Source of the DNA: Pegoplata infirma
Taxonomy: Eukaryota > Arthropoda > Insecta > Diptera > Anthomyiidae
NCBI GenBank assembly: GCA_963921195.1
Contig: OY992537.1
Span: forward strand, 72,608,894 to 72,672,893
DNA: 64,000 bases
Direction of reading: 5' to 3'
The notes beneath the pieces were generated by a model. That model was not told where the DNA came from. It searched no databases and saw only the letters and a list, made by a program, of their open reading frames with translations. The stretch's first letter is position 1; each line of letters begins with the position of its first letter. Made by a program: the position numbers and the translations under genes. Positions 1 to 10,099 of this stretch are shown here, in pieces.

Positions 1-231
1 TATAAAAAGTAAAAAAAAAAATTTAAGGGAACGAAAGTTGCTTGTTTTGACACCTAGGTGGCGCGAATTAAGTTGCGCATTCTAGGTGTAGATGGCCTAA
101 GCTTATTTATTCTAGTAAATTCCGGAAACGGAAGATAAGAATAAAAGAAATGGTAATAAAACTAAACGAATAAAAACCAAAGAAGTGTGAGTACGATTTG
201 TTTTGCTTTAAGGCCGATTTACAGAGAAGCC
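1..231. other. Unannotated AT-rich left edge
   Basis: No convincing coding frame or repeat boundary is visible. It runs directly into the first 35-bp minisatellite array. Confidence 0.5.
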
Positions 232-965
232 ATTTTTTTTTATAGGAAAAATGTCTCAGATTGTGAGACTTTTTCTAGGAAAAATGTCTGAAATAATGAG
301 ATTATTTCTATTAGAAAAATGTCTCAGATTCTAAGATTTTTTCTGTAGGAAAAATGTCTTTGATTCTGAGACTTTTTCTATAGGAAAAATGTCTCAGATT
401 CTGAGACTTTTTCTATAGGAAAAATGTCTCAGATTCTGAGACTTTTTCTATAGGAAAAATGTCTCAGATTCTGAGACTTTTTCAATAGGAAAAATGTCTC
501 AGATTCTGAGACTTTTTCTATAGGAAAAATGTCTCAGATTCTGAGACTTTTTCTATAGGAAAAATGTCTCAGATTCTGAGACTTTTTCTATAGGAAAAAT
601 GTCTCAGATTCTGAGACTTTTTCTATAGGAAAAATGTCTCAGATTCTGAGACTGTTTCTATAGGAAAAATGTCTCAGATTCTGAGACTTTTTCTATAGGA
701 AAAATGTCTCAGATTCTGAGACTTTTTCTATAGGAAAAATGTCTCAGATTCTGAGACTTTTTCTATAGGAAAAATGTCTCAGATTCTGAGACTTTTTCTA
801 TAGGAAAAATGTCTCAGATTCTGAGACTTTTTCTATAGGAAAAATGTCTCAGATTCTGAGACTTTTTCTATAGGAAAAATGTCTCAGATTCTGAGACTTT
901 TTCTATAGGAAAAATGTCTCAGATTCTGAGACTTTTTCTATAGGAAAAATGTCTCAGATTCTGAC
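232..965 (+). repeat. 35-bp minisatellite array 1 (about 20 units)
   Basis: Tandem array with a 35-bp period (for example the same C recurs at 378 and 413). Each unit is a 17-bp perfect hairpin sequence, GTCTCAGATTCTGAGAC, followed by an 18-bp near-palindrome, TTTTTCTATAGGAAAAAT, so the unit is almost its own reverse complement. The first units (242-345) are degenerate and the central ones nearly identical, as expected if unequal exchange homogenises the middle. The array ends abruptly inside a unit at 965, where the 16-bp satellite begins. Long MSQ-LRLFSYRK-type open frames across such arrays are repeat translations, not genes. Confidence 0.95.
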
Positions 966-2237
966 TAAGGTACTTTTTATGAAAGGTACTTTTTATGAAA
1001 GGTACTTTTTATAAAAGGTACTTTTTATGAAAGGTGCTTTTTATAAAAGGTACTTTTTGTAAAAGGTACTTTTTTTAAAAGGTACTTTTTATAAAAGGTA
1101 CTTTTTATAAAAGGTACTTTTTATAAAAGGTACTTTTTATAAATAGTACTTTTTATAAAATGTACTTTTTATAAAAGGTACTTTTTATAAATAGTACTTT
1201 TTATGAAAGGTACTTTTTATAAAAGGTACTTTTTATGAAAGGTACTTTTTATAAAAGGTACTTTTTATAAAAGGTACTTTTTATAAAAGGTACTTTTATA
1301 AAAGGTACTTTTTATAAAAGGTACTTTTTATAAAAGGTACTTTTTATAAAAGGTACTTTTTATAAAAGGTACTTTTTATAAAAGGTACTTTTTATAAAAG
1401 GTACTTTTTATAAAAGGTACTTTTTATAAAAGGTACTTTTTATAAAAGGTACTTTTTATAAAAGGTACTTTTTATAAAAGGTACTTTTTATAAAAGGTAC
1501 TTTTTATAAAAGGTACTTTTTATAAAAGGTACTTTTTATAAAAGGTACTTTTTATTAAAGGTACTTTTTATAAAAGGTACTTTTTATAAAAGGTACTTTT
1601 TATGAAAGGTACTTTTTATAAAAGGTACTTTTTATAAAAGGTACTTTTTATAAAAGGTACTTTTTATAAAAGGTACTTTTTATAAAAGGTACTTTTTATA
1701 AAAGGTACTTTTTATAAAAGGTACTTTTTATAAAAGGTACTTTTTATAAAAGGTACTTTTTATAAAAGGTACTTTTTATAAAAGGTAATTTTTATAAAAG
1801 GTTCTTTTTTTAAAAGATACTTTTTATAAAAGGTACTTTTTATAAAAGGTACTTTTTATAAAAGGTACTTTTTATAAAAGGTACTTTTTATAAAAGGTAC
1901 TTTTTATAAAAGGTACTTTTTATAAAAGGTACTTTTTATAAAAGGTACTTTTTATAAAAGGTACTTTTTATAAAAGGTACTTTTAATAAAAGGTACTTTT
2001 TATAAAAGGTACTTTTTATAAAAGGTACTTTTTTTAAACGGTACTTTTTATAAAAGATACTTTAGGAAAATGTTTTAGATTCTGACTAAGGTACTTTTTG
2101 TGAAAGGTACTTTTTATAAAAGGTACTTTTTTTAAGAGTCTCTAAGACTTTTTATATATATTTTATAAAAGGTACTTTTTATAAAAGGTACTTTTTATAA
2201 AAGTTATTTTTTATAAAAGGTACTTTTTATAAAAGTC
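966..2237 (+). repeat. 16-bp GGTACTTTTTATAAAA satellite
   Basis: About 1.2 kb of a 16-bp tandem repeat, GGTACTTTTTATAAAA. Variants (TATGAAA, TAAATAG, ATAAAATG) cluster toward the left end, while 1270-1780 is almost uniform. At about 2061-2086 a degenerate 35-mer fragment ending TTCTGAC interrupts it, after which the 16-mer resumes to about 2237. The same TTCTGAC-TAAGG junction occurs at both 35-mer/16-mer boundaries (about 960 and 2080), so the two repeats were amplified or copied together. Confidence 0.95.
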
Positions 2238-2670
2238 TCTAAGACTTTTTCTATAGGAAAAATGTCTCAGATTCTGAGATTTTTTCTATAGGAAAAATGT
2301 CTCAGATTCTAAGACTTTTTCTATATAAAAAATATCTCAGATTCTGAGACTTTTTCCAAAAGCAAATGGTTCAGATTTTCTATAGGAAAAAATTTTTAGA
2401 TTTTGAAACTTTTTTATAGGCAAAATGTCTCATATTCTAAACCTTTTTCTACAGAGAAAATGTGTCAGATTCTGTGACTTTTTCTATAGGAAAAATGTTT
2501 CAGATTCTGAGACTTTTTCTATAGGAAAAATATCTCAGCTTCTGAGATTTTTTCTATAGCCAAAATGTTTCAGAATCGGAGACTTTTGCTATAAGAAAAA
2601 TTTCTCAGATTCTGAGACTTTTTCTGCAGGAAAAATGTCTTAGACTCTGAGATTTTTTCTCCAGAGAAAT
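2234..2670 (+). repeat. Degenerate 35-bp minisatellite array 2
   Basis: Same unit and orientation as the array at 232-965 but much more diverged: many units carry substitutions and small indels, and the array decays into single-copy DNA near 2670. It flanks the 16-bp satellite on its right, mirroring the array on its left. Confidence 0.85.
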
Positions 2671-3529
2671 TTTTATAGTCCCGTATCAAAATCCATTTTT
2701 TGGACTTTGTTAGATTTTTTTTCTTTATTATTATTTTAAATTTAGTTAAACTGTTCCATACCAAATTTAAATTGGTCACACAATTTGTACTAAACTAATT
2801 AAAAATTTAAAAATTTTATTCATCTACCATCACATCTGTTTTTATATCTTAATTAATTGTGGTATTTAAGAATCGTGATTTTGTTTAAAATATAAAAGTC
2901 ATAACAATATCCGGTAGATACAAAAAAAAAAAACTTAAAAAAATATTGTCAACCATTAATCTAATGAAGCAGCATCTTTAATACACGCGTTTTAGTGGCA
3001 CCAAACATAATTTTTCTGTGAGTTCTGTTCTTTTTTTTCGGGTGCGAAGACAAATACAACTACATTTGGCGACATTTTATTAAGCATATGGCGGCATGGA
3101 ACTACATATCCGCCAAAAATAAAAAACCACACACAACTTCCAAAAAAAAAAAAGAAACATACAAGACATAAATAATATAAACCCGAATGATATTTAAACA
3201 ACCATAAAATCAAAACATTTTAAAGGTTTAAGGAAGTTTTGAAAAACTTAAGTAAAAAAATTTGCATCAGTTTCCGGTAACAAAAAGCCCACTTTAGAGA
3301 TTTTAAATAAAAAAATAATCAATAAATAAAAACTAAGCAAGTTAGGGTAGTGTTTATTTATAATTTAAGTAACTCAAAATATTTTTTAGCTAAAAACAAA
3401 TGAAAAAGCATTTCAAACAAATGATTAAACACTTGAAAACCATTCCGCCCATTTTACATTAGTTTTAACAAACAGCAACATTCAATTTTAACTCATTTCG
3501 TTTGTAACACCATCATTTTTAAACACTGA
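2671..3529. other. AT-rich DNA without recognised features
   Basis: Short open frames are present but show no recognisable protein family, and composition is like the surrounding non-coding DNA. No TIR pair or tandem repeat found. Confidence 0.5.
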
Positions 3530-3640
3530 CATGGCCGATAAGCCGATACACCCCAACATTAAAATCGTCTCCTGTATATATATTTTAAGTTCAAGGCAAA
3601 TCGGTTTATAACGATTGGAATACTTTCCATGTTAGTTCTT
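3530..3640 (+). repeat. Dispersed repeat D, copy 1
   Basis: A stretch containing ATGGCCGATAAGCCGA, ACACCCCAACATTAAAATCG and AGGCAAATCGGT. Related stretches lie at 62,210-62,325 (+) and, in reverse, at 61,786-61,850 with a displaced piece at 60,085-60,105. Full extent and class are unknown; it ends near the hAT-like element that starts at 3684. Confidence 0.65.
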
Positions 3641-3683
3641 AACAAAAAATTTAAAAAATAATATAGAAAATTGGTCTTAAAGG

Positions 3684-5343
3684 TAGGGTGACCATTTTTT
3701 TCTGAACTCAAATCAGTACGCCCAAGTTTTTATGTTTGTTTGTGTTTTTTTTAGAAATAACTCTCTGAAAACTCTTTTCTATAGGAAAACACTGATGTTT
3801 TTTTCAACACACAAAAAATGTCGGTTAAAATAATAAACTCAATTAATAGTTCAATAAAAACAACTGTAGAAAAACAACTGTTAAAAAACTGTTAAAAACA
3901 GTTCACGACAGTGAACTGTTGTCGTTATTTTGCATAAAATTTTGTTAACTTCAAACAGCTTCATTTCCGTGCATTAAATATAACAAAAACCTGCAGGTTT
4001 TGAGAATAAACAAGTAGAAAAGTTAAATTCGACTTGGCCGAATCCATGAATACCCTCCAAATGCCCATTTTATTTTGTGTAAAAAAAAATTTTTTAGTAA
4101 TTTTTGAAAAAAAAAAAAAAAATTACTAATTTTTTTTTGAGTGTAAAATTTTTTTCGAGTGTATTTTTTTTCTTTTGGTATAAATATATTTTTGAGTGAC
4201 AAAAATGCGTTGTAAAATATTTTTGTGACTTACCAATGTTTTTAAAACAGGTTTATTAACAGGTTTTCAACACGTGAATTTAAGGTAAAGCTAATCTGAA
4301 ATTCACGGTTTTGCTAATAACTTTTGAACCACTGGGCCGATTTGGGTCAAATTCAATACGACCTATGCTGGAGGAACGACAAATATGTATGCCAAGCTTC
4401 AGCATCCTCAGATTTGCTTTTCGAAAGTTATAGTGCTTTTTATCTCATAAATTCACGAAAAACCCTTGCCGAAATTCAGTCGTTTGCTCATAACTTTTGA
4501 ACCACTGGACCGATTTTGCTGGATTGCAATACCAACTTGACCAGGTAACTGCCTAACATATATGCCAAACTTCAGGACCCTCCGTGAAGTCTTTCAAAAG
4601 TTAGCGTGTTTTCAACAGACAGACGGACGGACATCGCTAGATCGTCTTAAAATCGATCAAGGATCATGAATATATATACTTTATGGGGTCCTAGACCAAT
4701 ATTTCGAGGTGTTACAAACGGAATGACAAACTTATATATACCCTCTATCACTAGAGTGGAGGGTATACAAATCCTGAGGACTTTTTCTCTGAAGCTTTCA
4801 TAACTCTTCCTTTTAGAAAACTTTCCAGATAATAAGCACATGATTTTTATAAATAGCCCTGTCGTTCTAAGCGCTTTTTCCAATAAATTCTGATGACATT
4901 ACCTCATCGAACACCTCGTTCAATTACATTATCTCTTTTAAAATATAGAAAATTCATTATCCCCTAAATTTTTCGTTATAGAAAATCTTAAAAAATATTG
5001 AGCACCTTTTATATAAATTTATGAAGATCAAAATAAGCTCATGCTCAGATACATTTATGGGAACATCTTGATTTACGAACTCTAAGCTCCTTAGAATTAA
5101 TTCAAATTATCTCATTGTCAGACTTAAGTTATAAAAAACTACTCTGACGACTTATTATATAAAAATTCAAGTTTTATGTAGAATTTCGAATGAAAATATT
5201 TTTTTTGCTAAAATGTTCAAAAATCAGTACAATCAGTACATATTTCCAAAAATCAGTACAATTCAGTACAACGTTTTTCGATCAGTACACGTGATCTAAA
5301 ATCAGTACATGTACTGATCAAATCAATACGAATGGTCAGCCTA
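3684..5343. mobile_element. hAT-like non-autonomous element (TAGGGTGACCATT family), copy 1
   Basis: Begins TAGGGTGACCATT and ends AATGGTCAGCCTA, an imperfect TIR, flanked by a perfect 8-bp duplication CTTAAAGG at 3676-3683 and 5344-5351. Eight-bp TSDs are typical of the hAT superfamily. A second copy, 667 bp, lies at 48,954-49,620 with its own 8-bp TSD, and shares the repeated ATCAGTACA-type subterminal motifs near both ends. No transposase frame is visible. The copy is longer than its partner mainly because another repeat (4010-4767) has inserted into it. Its target site is the extreme left end of a TTAA-site MITE, giving a three-layer nest. Confidence 0.88.
4010..4767 (+). mobile_element. 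Dispersed repeat with paired GGGTATA-type ends, inserted in the hAT-like element
   Basis: Starts near ACAAGTAGAAAAGTTAAATT followed by GACTTGGCCGAATCC and an ATACCCTCC motif, and ends with CTCTATCACTAGAGTGGAG and GGGTATA. Inside are two direct ~165-bp blocks containing CATAACTTTTGAACCACTGG (about 4290-4450 and 4460-4625), then CAGACAGACGGACGGACAT. A reverse copy occupies 30,656-33,402 (split by a foldback), a degenerate fragment lies at about 26,755-26,885, and related beginnings are seen near 58,030. The class is unassigned. Comparison with the hAT copy at 48,954, which lacks this block, supports an insertion. Confidence 0.75.
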
Positions 5344-5348
5344 CTTAA

Positions 5349-5616
5349 AGGTGCGTTCACACGAGAAAGAAATCTCGATAGAAAAATCGAAAATTTGTCA
5401 CCTCTAGCAATTTTTTTATTAAACAAAACACAGACTTCAAATCCAAAATACTATCAATATCTACCAAAAATCTTTAACATTATCAAAAAAAGGTAAGAAA
5501 TAACACGTTTTAGAGGAATTTGATTTGACACAATTATTGAAAAAGTCAAATTCACAGGTATACAGAGTCGTTTTTAAGTCTTTGTCTAGCAGTTTTCTCT
5601 CCCGTGTAAACGCGCC
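5349..5616. mobile_element. TTAA-site MITE
   Basis: TIRs AGGTGCGTTCACACGAGA (left) and, read inward from the right, AGGCGCGTTTACACGGGA, flanked by TTAA at 5345-5348 and 5617-5620. TTAA target sites are used by piggyBac- and Kolobok-type transposases; which one mobilised this is not determinable. The hAT-like element at 3684-5343 landed in its first bases: the TTAAAGG end is duplicated at 3676-3683 as part of that element's TSD. No coding capacity. Confidence 0.8.
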
Positions 5617-5620
5617 TTAA

Positions 5621-6375
5621 GAGGCATTTAAAATGGCTCACGACTTTGTTTCAAAAAAAAATTTTGATGATGACCTATCAAGTTCGGAAAAAATGGTTAA
5701 TTTATACAAATCCTAATCAGTGCTCCCCTAATATGGATATTTGAAAAACAAAAAAAAATTAAGAATAAAGACTTATGTTGCTACTAAATGCCACCTAAAA
5801 TGTTTTACGATTTGTAATATTTGTTGGTTTTGGTGGCATCGCGCGGCATTTTTTCTGTGTTCCATACAGTTGAGTGGTGTTCATTTTGTACCAAACGTAG
5901 TGTTCTGTTGATTGTTGCCATCGTTTTCAGTTGTTGATGCCAACAACAGCCGTTGGAAATTTGTCAAAGTTATAGAATTATTTCATAAATTCATGCAAAC
6001 ACGCTAAAAACTATACAACATTCTACAAACGTTTTTATTTTGTATTTAGTTTTGTTCACTCTTATACCAAATACCATGTGTTGTGATTTGGAGCATTTTT
6101 TTAATCGTTGTTGTTGCGTGTTTTTGTATTTATTTCGAGGAAATTACATTTTTATTTGATATATTTTGAGGAAATGCGGATTTTGTGGGTGTTTTTCAGT
6201 TTTTGCTGTCGTGCCTTTTCAATTTTTTCGTGTTGTGTCATTTTTTCTCGGCTGTTAAAAGTAGTGTTTCTGTGTGTTTTTAGATCTTTTTAAAATGTTT
6301 TTAAATTTTTTCATCTTAGATTTGGAGGAAATCGCTTGATTTATCTTATCATATGTAACGCTTTTGAATGTGCGT
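5621..6375. other. Single-copy-looking AT-rich DNA
   Basis: No repeat or coding frame recognised. At about 5830-5960 the base composition is less extreme and there are TCAGTTG sequences resembling the arthropod initiator (for example near 5927), so a promoter or 5' UTR exon is conceivable but unsupported. Confidence 0.4.
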
Positions 6376-6834
6376 ACACAAAGAAAACAGTTTAATTGTG
6401 CCAGCCGAATTTAGAGCCAACTGCATCGTTTAATTACAACAACCGAAATTTTCGGTTGCGATTACCGAAATTTATTTGAACCAACAGAAGTTAAGTTCTT
6501 ACATTCAAAATAATTCTACAGTAAAAGGTTTAGTAAGTGATATTGTACCAAAATCTACTAATTCGTTACTAATTTTAGTATCTTCAAAGTACTAACATTA
6601 GTAATTTTTACTGGATTTGACTAATATTAGTTAAAAATTTTAGTATTGGTTACCAATTTCTGCACTAAGTCTTTTTGGACTAAAATTAGTTAAATTTTTA
6701 GTATTGAATACCCACGTTTTTTTTGGGTGTATAAACAAATTTCGGTTATGGCAACCGAAAGTTTCGGTTGTTGTTATTAAACCATGTAGTTGGCTCTAAA
6801 TTCGGCTGGTACAACTAAATCGTTTTCTCTGTGT
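6376..6834. mobile_element. MITE with long TIRs (AAAACNGTTTAATTGTNCCAG type)
   Basis: The left arm, from ACACAAAGAAAACAG through CCAGCCGAATTTAGAGCCAA to CAACAACCGAAA, is repeated in reverse at about 6740-6834, ending TTTTCTCTGTGT. The arms are roughly 90 bp. The interior contains a separate small element (6502-6729). TSD unclear; no coding capacity. Confidence 0.8.
6502..6729. mobile_element. Small element with CAYTC ends and TA target, nested in the MITE
   Basis: Begins CATTCAAAATAATTC and ends TTTTTTTTGGGTG, flanked by TA on both sides (6500-6501 and 6730-6731). It has the same end style and TTAGTA/TACTAA-rich interior as the element at 14,858-16,239. Assignment to one family is inference from ends and interior composition. 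Confidence 0.55.
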
Positions 6835-6839
6835 AACAC

Positions 6840-8032
6840 TTTTTGTTCGAAATGTGAAAGATGGTCCATTCGAATTTATCTACATCATTTTCAAATGTAA
6901 TTAATAAAAGATCAATTGAAATTTGAAGATTCTACTTCGAAAATTCCATTTGTAATTTTTAAATTCCAATTCGAATTCGAGGATTCTACTTGTACATCGA
7001 ACATTTAATTAGGAATTCTTATCAATTTTAATTCGTTAAAGATATTCGAAAATGATCAATTGAACTTGATCCAGATCAATTGTAATTCCAGATCAATTGT
7101 AATTAGTGTTTATAAAAAACCGACATTTTCAAAAACCGGTTTCTCGGTTAACCGAAAATCAGCTTTTTCGGTTAACCGGTTTTCTCGGTTAAACCGGAAT
7201 AAAAAAACCGGTTAACCGGTTTTTTTTTTCTTTAACTGAAAAAACCAAAAAATACTTGAAAATAGCTGATTTTTATTAAATAATAAAGCGAATATAGCTT
7301 AAGTTAACATATTGGTTTCTTTCAGCAAGGTTTGCAACTATTACGCTTTAAAAAAGCGATATTTAAATAATGAACTCTAATTGACCATATTCTCTAGAAC
7401 TTCAATTTAATTTGTGTTGGTTTTTTTTAGAAAAATACATTTATTTGTTATAAGTAAATTGCAGTTCCGAATTTTATTTTCTTTTATTGACGTTTTCGCC
7501 ATTAACTGGGATTTTAGTATCTGGTTAACAGTCACTTTTTAAGTTTTTCATGAAATGTTCAAAAAAACGCTGACAACGGTGAGTATTTAAAATTTTTATC
7601 AGTTTCGGAATAAAATTCCTATTTAGAAAATTATTTCTTGAAGACAAAAAATATTTTAGACGTACTTTATCGCGGATTTTCAATGTGTTTTCAACGAAAT
7701 TTTGAATATATCATAAAAAAATAAGTGTAAACCCTTAATATTTGCGAAAATATTCCGTTTTGAATGTATTTAAAAAACCGGTTAACCGACAGAAAAAACC
7801 GGTTTTCGGTGCACCGGAAATCTTCAATTCCGGTTAACCGGTTTGCAAAAAAACCGAAATTTTAGGAAAAAACCGGTTTTTCGGTTAACCGGTTTATAAA
7901 CACTAATTGTAATTCGTAAAAGGTTATTTGAAATTCGAAAATACAAATTGTATTAGTTAAACATAAATTTTAATTCCAAAAAGATCAATTGCAATTCGTA
8001 AAAGATCAATTGAAATTCGTAAAAGATAAATT
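6840..8032 (+). repeat. TTGTAATTCGAA-type minisatellite, split by a hAT-like element
   Basis: Degenerate repeats of roughly 22-26 bp built on AAGATTCTACTTGTAATTCG and GATCAATTGTAATTCG, seen at 6850-7103 and, after the inserted element at 7104-7905, at 7906-8032. The same sequence family recurs at 33,690-33,800, 57,915-57,985 and, as a large inverted array, at 62,765-63,715. Confidence 0.75.
7104..7905. mobile_element. hAT-like element rich in AACCGGTT
   Basis: TIRs TAGTGTTTATAAA / TTTATAAACACTA, with 8-bp TSD ATTGTAAT at 7096-7103 and 7906-7913. Both subterminal regions are packed with CGGTTAACCGG and AACCGGTTTT motifs, which are themselves palindromic and may be transposase-binding repeats. 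The target was the TTGTAATTCG minisatellite. The middle (about 7250-7740) is AT-rich with no convincing transposase frame. Confidence 0.88.
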
Positions 8033-8033
8033 A

Positions 8034-8795
8034 CGAGGGCAGACTGCAGCTTGGTCTCCGGAGTGTTGTAATGGATCCATGTTTCAAAACGCCGCAAAAA
8101 CGTATGCGAGTTTGGGTTAAACAATTCCAAATAATCATTTGAAGTTGTCACACGATAACGTTTATGGTCAATTGACAGCAAACACGGCACCCATCTTGCA
8201 GACAGCTTTCTTAATCCCAACTGATCATTTAAAATCGAAACCACACTGCCATATGAAGTGCCTTTATCATCAACAATCTCATGCACTTTTACTCTTCGAT
8301 CGGTCAACACCATATAGTGGATTTTTTTCGACATTTTCGGGTGTATTAACCTCAATTGGCCATCCAGAAAGTTCAGCGTTATTTGTACTTGTGCGACCAC
8401 AATGAAAGTCAGTAAACCTCATTTTTACCATTGAAATCGATGGTGCAGAGTCCTCATAGTATTTATCAAGCTTTCCCTTGGTTTGATTGGCGTTTTTTTT
8501 TCGCGAAAAATAATGTTTAATGAGCACTCTAAATTCCCTTTTTTCCATTTTCAAAAAAAATCCACGAGGTTGTATGTTTTGAACAGCTGTTTAACGTAAA
8601 GTTAATGACGGAACTTGCTTAAAATTTGACAGTAGTCTATTAACAGGTGGTACTTCATGGGAGCAATGTTGCATTTCTTTTAACTACGAGGGACAATAGT
8701 CTATTAACAGGTGGTACTTTATGGGAGCAATGTTGCATGTCTTTTAACTACGAGGGAAGTTCGAAAAGTCACGGAATTATTGATCTGCCCTCGTT
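8034..8795 (-). mobile_element. Truncated mariner element
   Basis: A mariner transposase remnant on the minus strand bounded by an ACGAGGGCAGA-like sequence at about 8034 and its inverse, TCTGCCCTCGT, at about 8785-8795. Near the right end a ~64-bp block containing CTATTAACAGGTGGTACTT and GCAATGTTGCAT is tandemly duplicated (about 8630-8690 and 8698-8757), each ending at TTTTAACTACGAGGGA. A TA duplication is not clear. The interior lacks the C-terminal half of a mariner gene. Confidence 0.75.
8041..8554 (-). pseudogene. Mariner transposase pseudogene, N-terminal half
   Basis: Translation gives the mariner N-terminal DNA-binding region (KLDKYYEDSAPS, CGRTSTNNAELSGWPIEV), then VLTDRRVKVHEIVDDKGTSY and LRKLSARWVPCLLSIDHKR, then ETWIHYNTPETK. 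Frames change at about 8321-8329, where a run of T (A in the coding strand) has an extra base. Members of the family have a catalytic Asp just before ETWIH; here the residues preceding ETW, including that Asp, are missing (RRF joins ETW directly). Everything after TPETK is gone, including the other two acidic catalytic residues. Intact mariner proteins are about 345 residues; about 170 codons remain. Clearly inactive. Confidence 0.88.
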
Positions 8796-9059
8796 TAAGA
8801 ACTGATAAAACTATGTTGACGATCCGCATAAATGGTGGAGCCTAAAGTTCAGACTCCTTGCATAGACCGGCTGGTCCATGGCGATACCGCATGTTCCTGC
8901 AGCTAAGGATAAAACGCGTTAGTTCATGTTGCGTACAATTTTAATGGCGTAAGGTCCATAGCGGTACAATGGACTATTTTAAGTCTGAGCGCCATGGACT
9001 TGCTTAAAAATTTACTTATTTTAGGCCTATTCAACCCACCCACAATTCAATAAGCTGCG

Positions 9060-9570
9060 GTATCATCTAGATTCTCGATTCTGCTTTGTCTAGTATTCGG
9101 TCGCGGTGTCTTGCCAATGAGGGGTTTTTGAACTCAGTATATTCAACTGTTTCATCTGTATGAGGTTCATCACATATTCTACAATTAACATCCGAGACAA
9201 GTCCCATCGTTTTTGCGTGAGAAGCAATTAGGCAGTGTCCTGTGACCACTTCCGTGAGTAAACGACAATCCTCTCTGTTAAGAGAAAGAAGATAGCAAGT
9301 TTTTTTGAGCTCGTAATGTGGCCAGATTGTTCTGGTGATTCTTCTTGTGCTTAGCTCTCTCCATTTCCTGTTTGCAATAGAAATACAACGACAGTCACTT
9401 TTCGTTCTATAGTACTGAATCGGGGGGTTCAATATGAACAAAAGTTCCTACTCCATCTGCGCCAAGGTTTGCGAGCTCGTTCCCATCAACTCCCCTATTT
9501 CCAGGTACCCATACAAGAGATACAAGATTCTCGTAACAACTGCCCAAATGAGTTCTGCAAATGAGTTCTG
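9060..9570 (-). pseudogene. LINE ORF2 fragment, RNase H and C-terminus (family C-like)
   Basis: Reading from the right, the minus strand encodes an RNase H segment (LVWVPGNRGVDGNELANLG) followed in another frame by the C-terminal region, with RTIWPHYELKKTCYLLSLNR and LLTEVVTGHCLIASHA and a CRICDE cysteine cluster. This order (RNase H then a CCHC-like tail) is that of R1/LOA/I-group non-LTR retrotransposons. It is 5'-truncated and frameshifted near 9440. Confidence 0.85.
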
Positions 9571-9634
9571 CATCTTAAAGAGCAATATTTAAGCTTTATC
9601 CTCCACTTAATTTTAAGTCGCTATCACATCGGGT

Positions 9635-10037
9635 TTATCCGTCATGAGTTGTCAAAGAAGCCCAAAACGGTAATTTTTTAAATGTTGATCTCAATTTTCT
9701 CAAAAACCTGATGTGATAGAAAAGTTTGAAGATCAGATTTGTGACCACTAGGTCAATTGCAATAAAGAGTGTATGGTCGCGCCCCAGTCGCATCAAGCTT
9801 TTCGTAAAATGTTCAGTATATAATCTATGGCAGATATTTCCATACGCACAGCCATTCGACCAATTATACAATTTCCTGTCTGTACTCTCGTTCGCTTTCC
9901 AAATGTAGGAAGACTTTTCGTCAGTTACATTTGCCAATCGTTCTTCTCATTTTCAGCTATATTATCAGTTCTGTACATTAACTCTACTAGAGGACCTGTT
10001 CCCCCACTAGGTCCATCACCAAGATTAGCTTGACTTT
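9635..10037 (-). pseudogene. Possible LINE fragment, strongly decayed
   Basis: The minus strand contains GTCAAGCTAATCT near 10,020-10,032, matching the VKLIW codons of the RNase H region of the neighbouring LINE, and at 9820-9880 a stretch resembling the GHCIIG tail region. Frame continuity is lost. The orientation is opposite to the fragment that follows immediately at 10,100. Confidence 0.45.
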
Positions 10038-10099
10038 TTGCTGTTGGCTTTGGCGAAGGGATCAAATGCATACCATTCCACCGTGTTGAATTCCAAGGC

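Noticed and set aside
5825..6350. Host promoter and 5' exon suggested by TCAGTTG initiator-like sites
   Set aside because: Initiator motifs of this length occur by chance, and no coding exon follows before the MITE at 6376.
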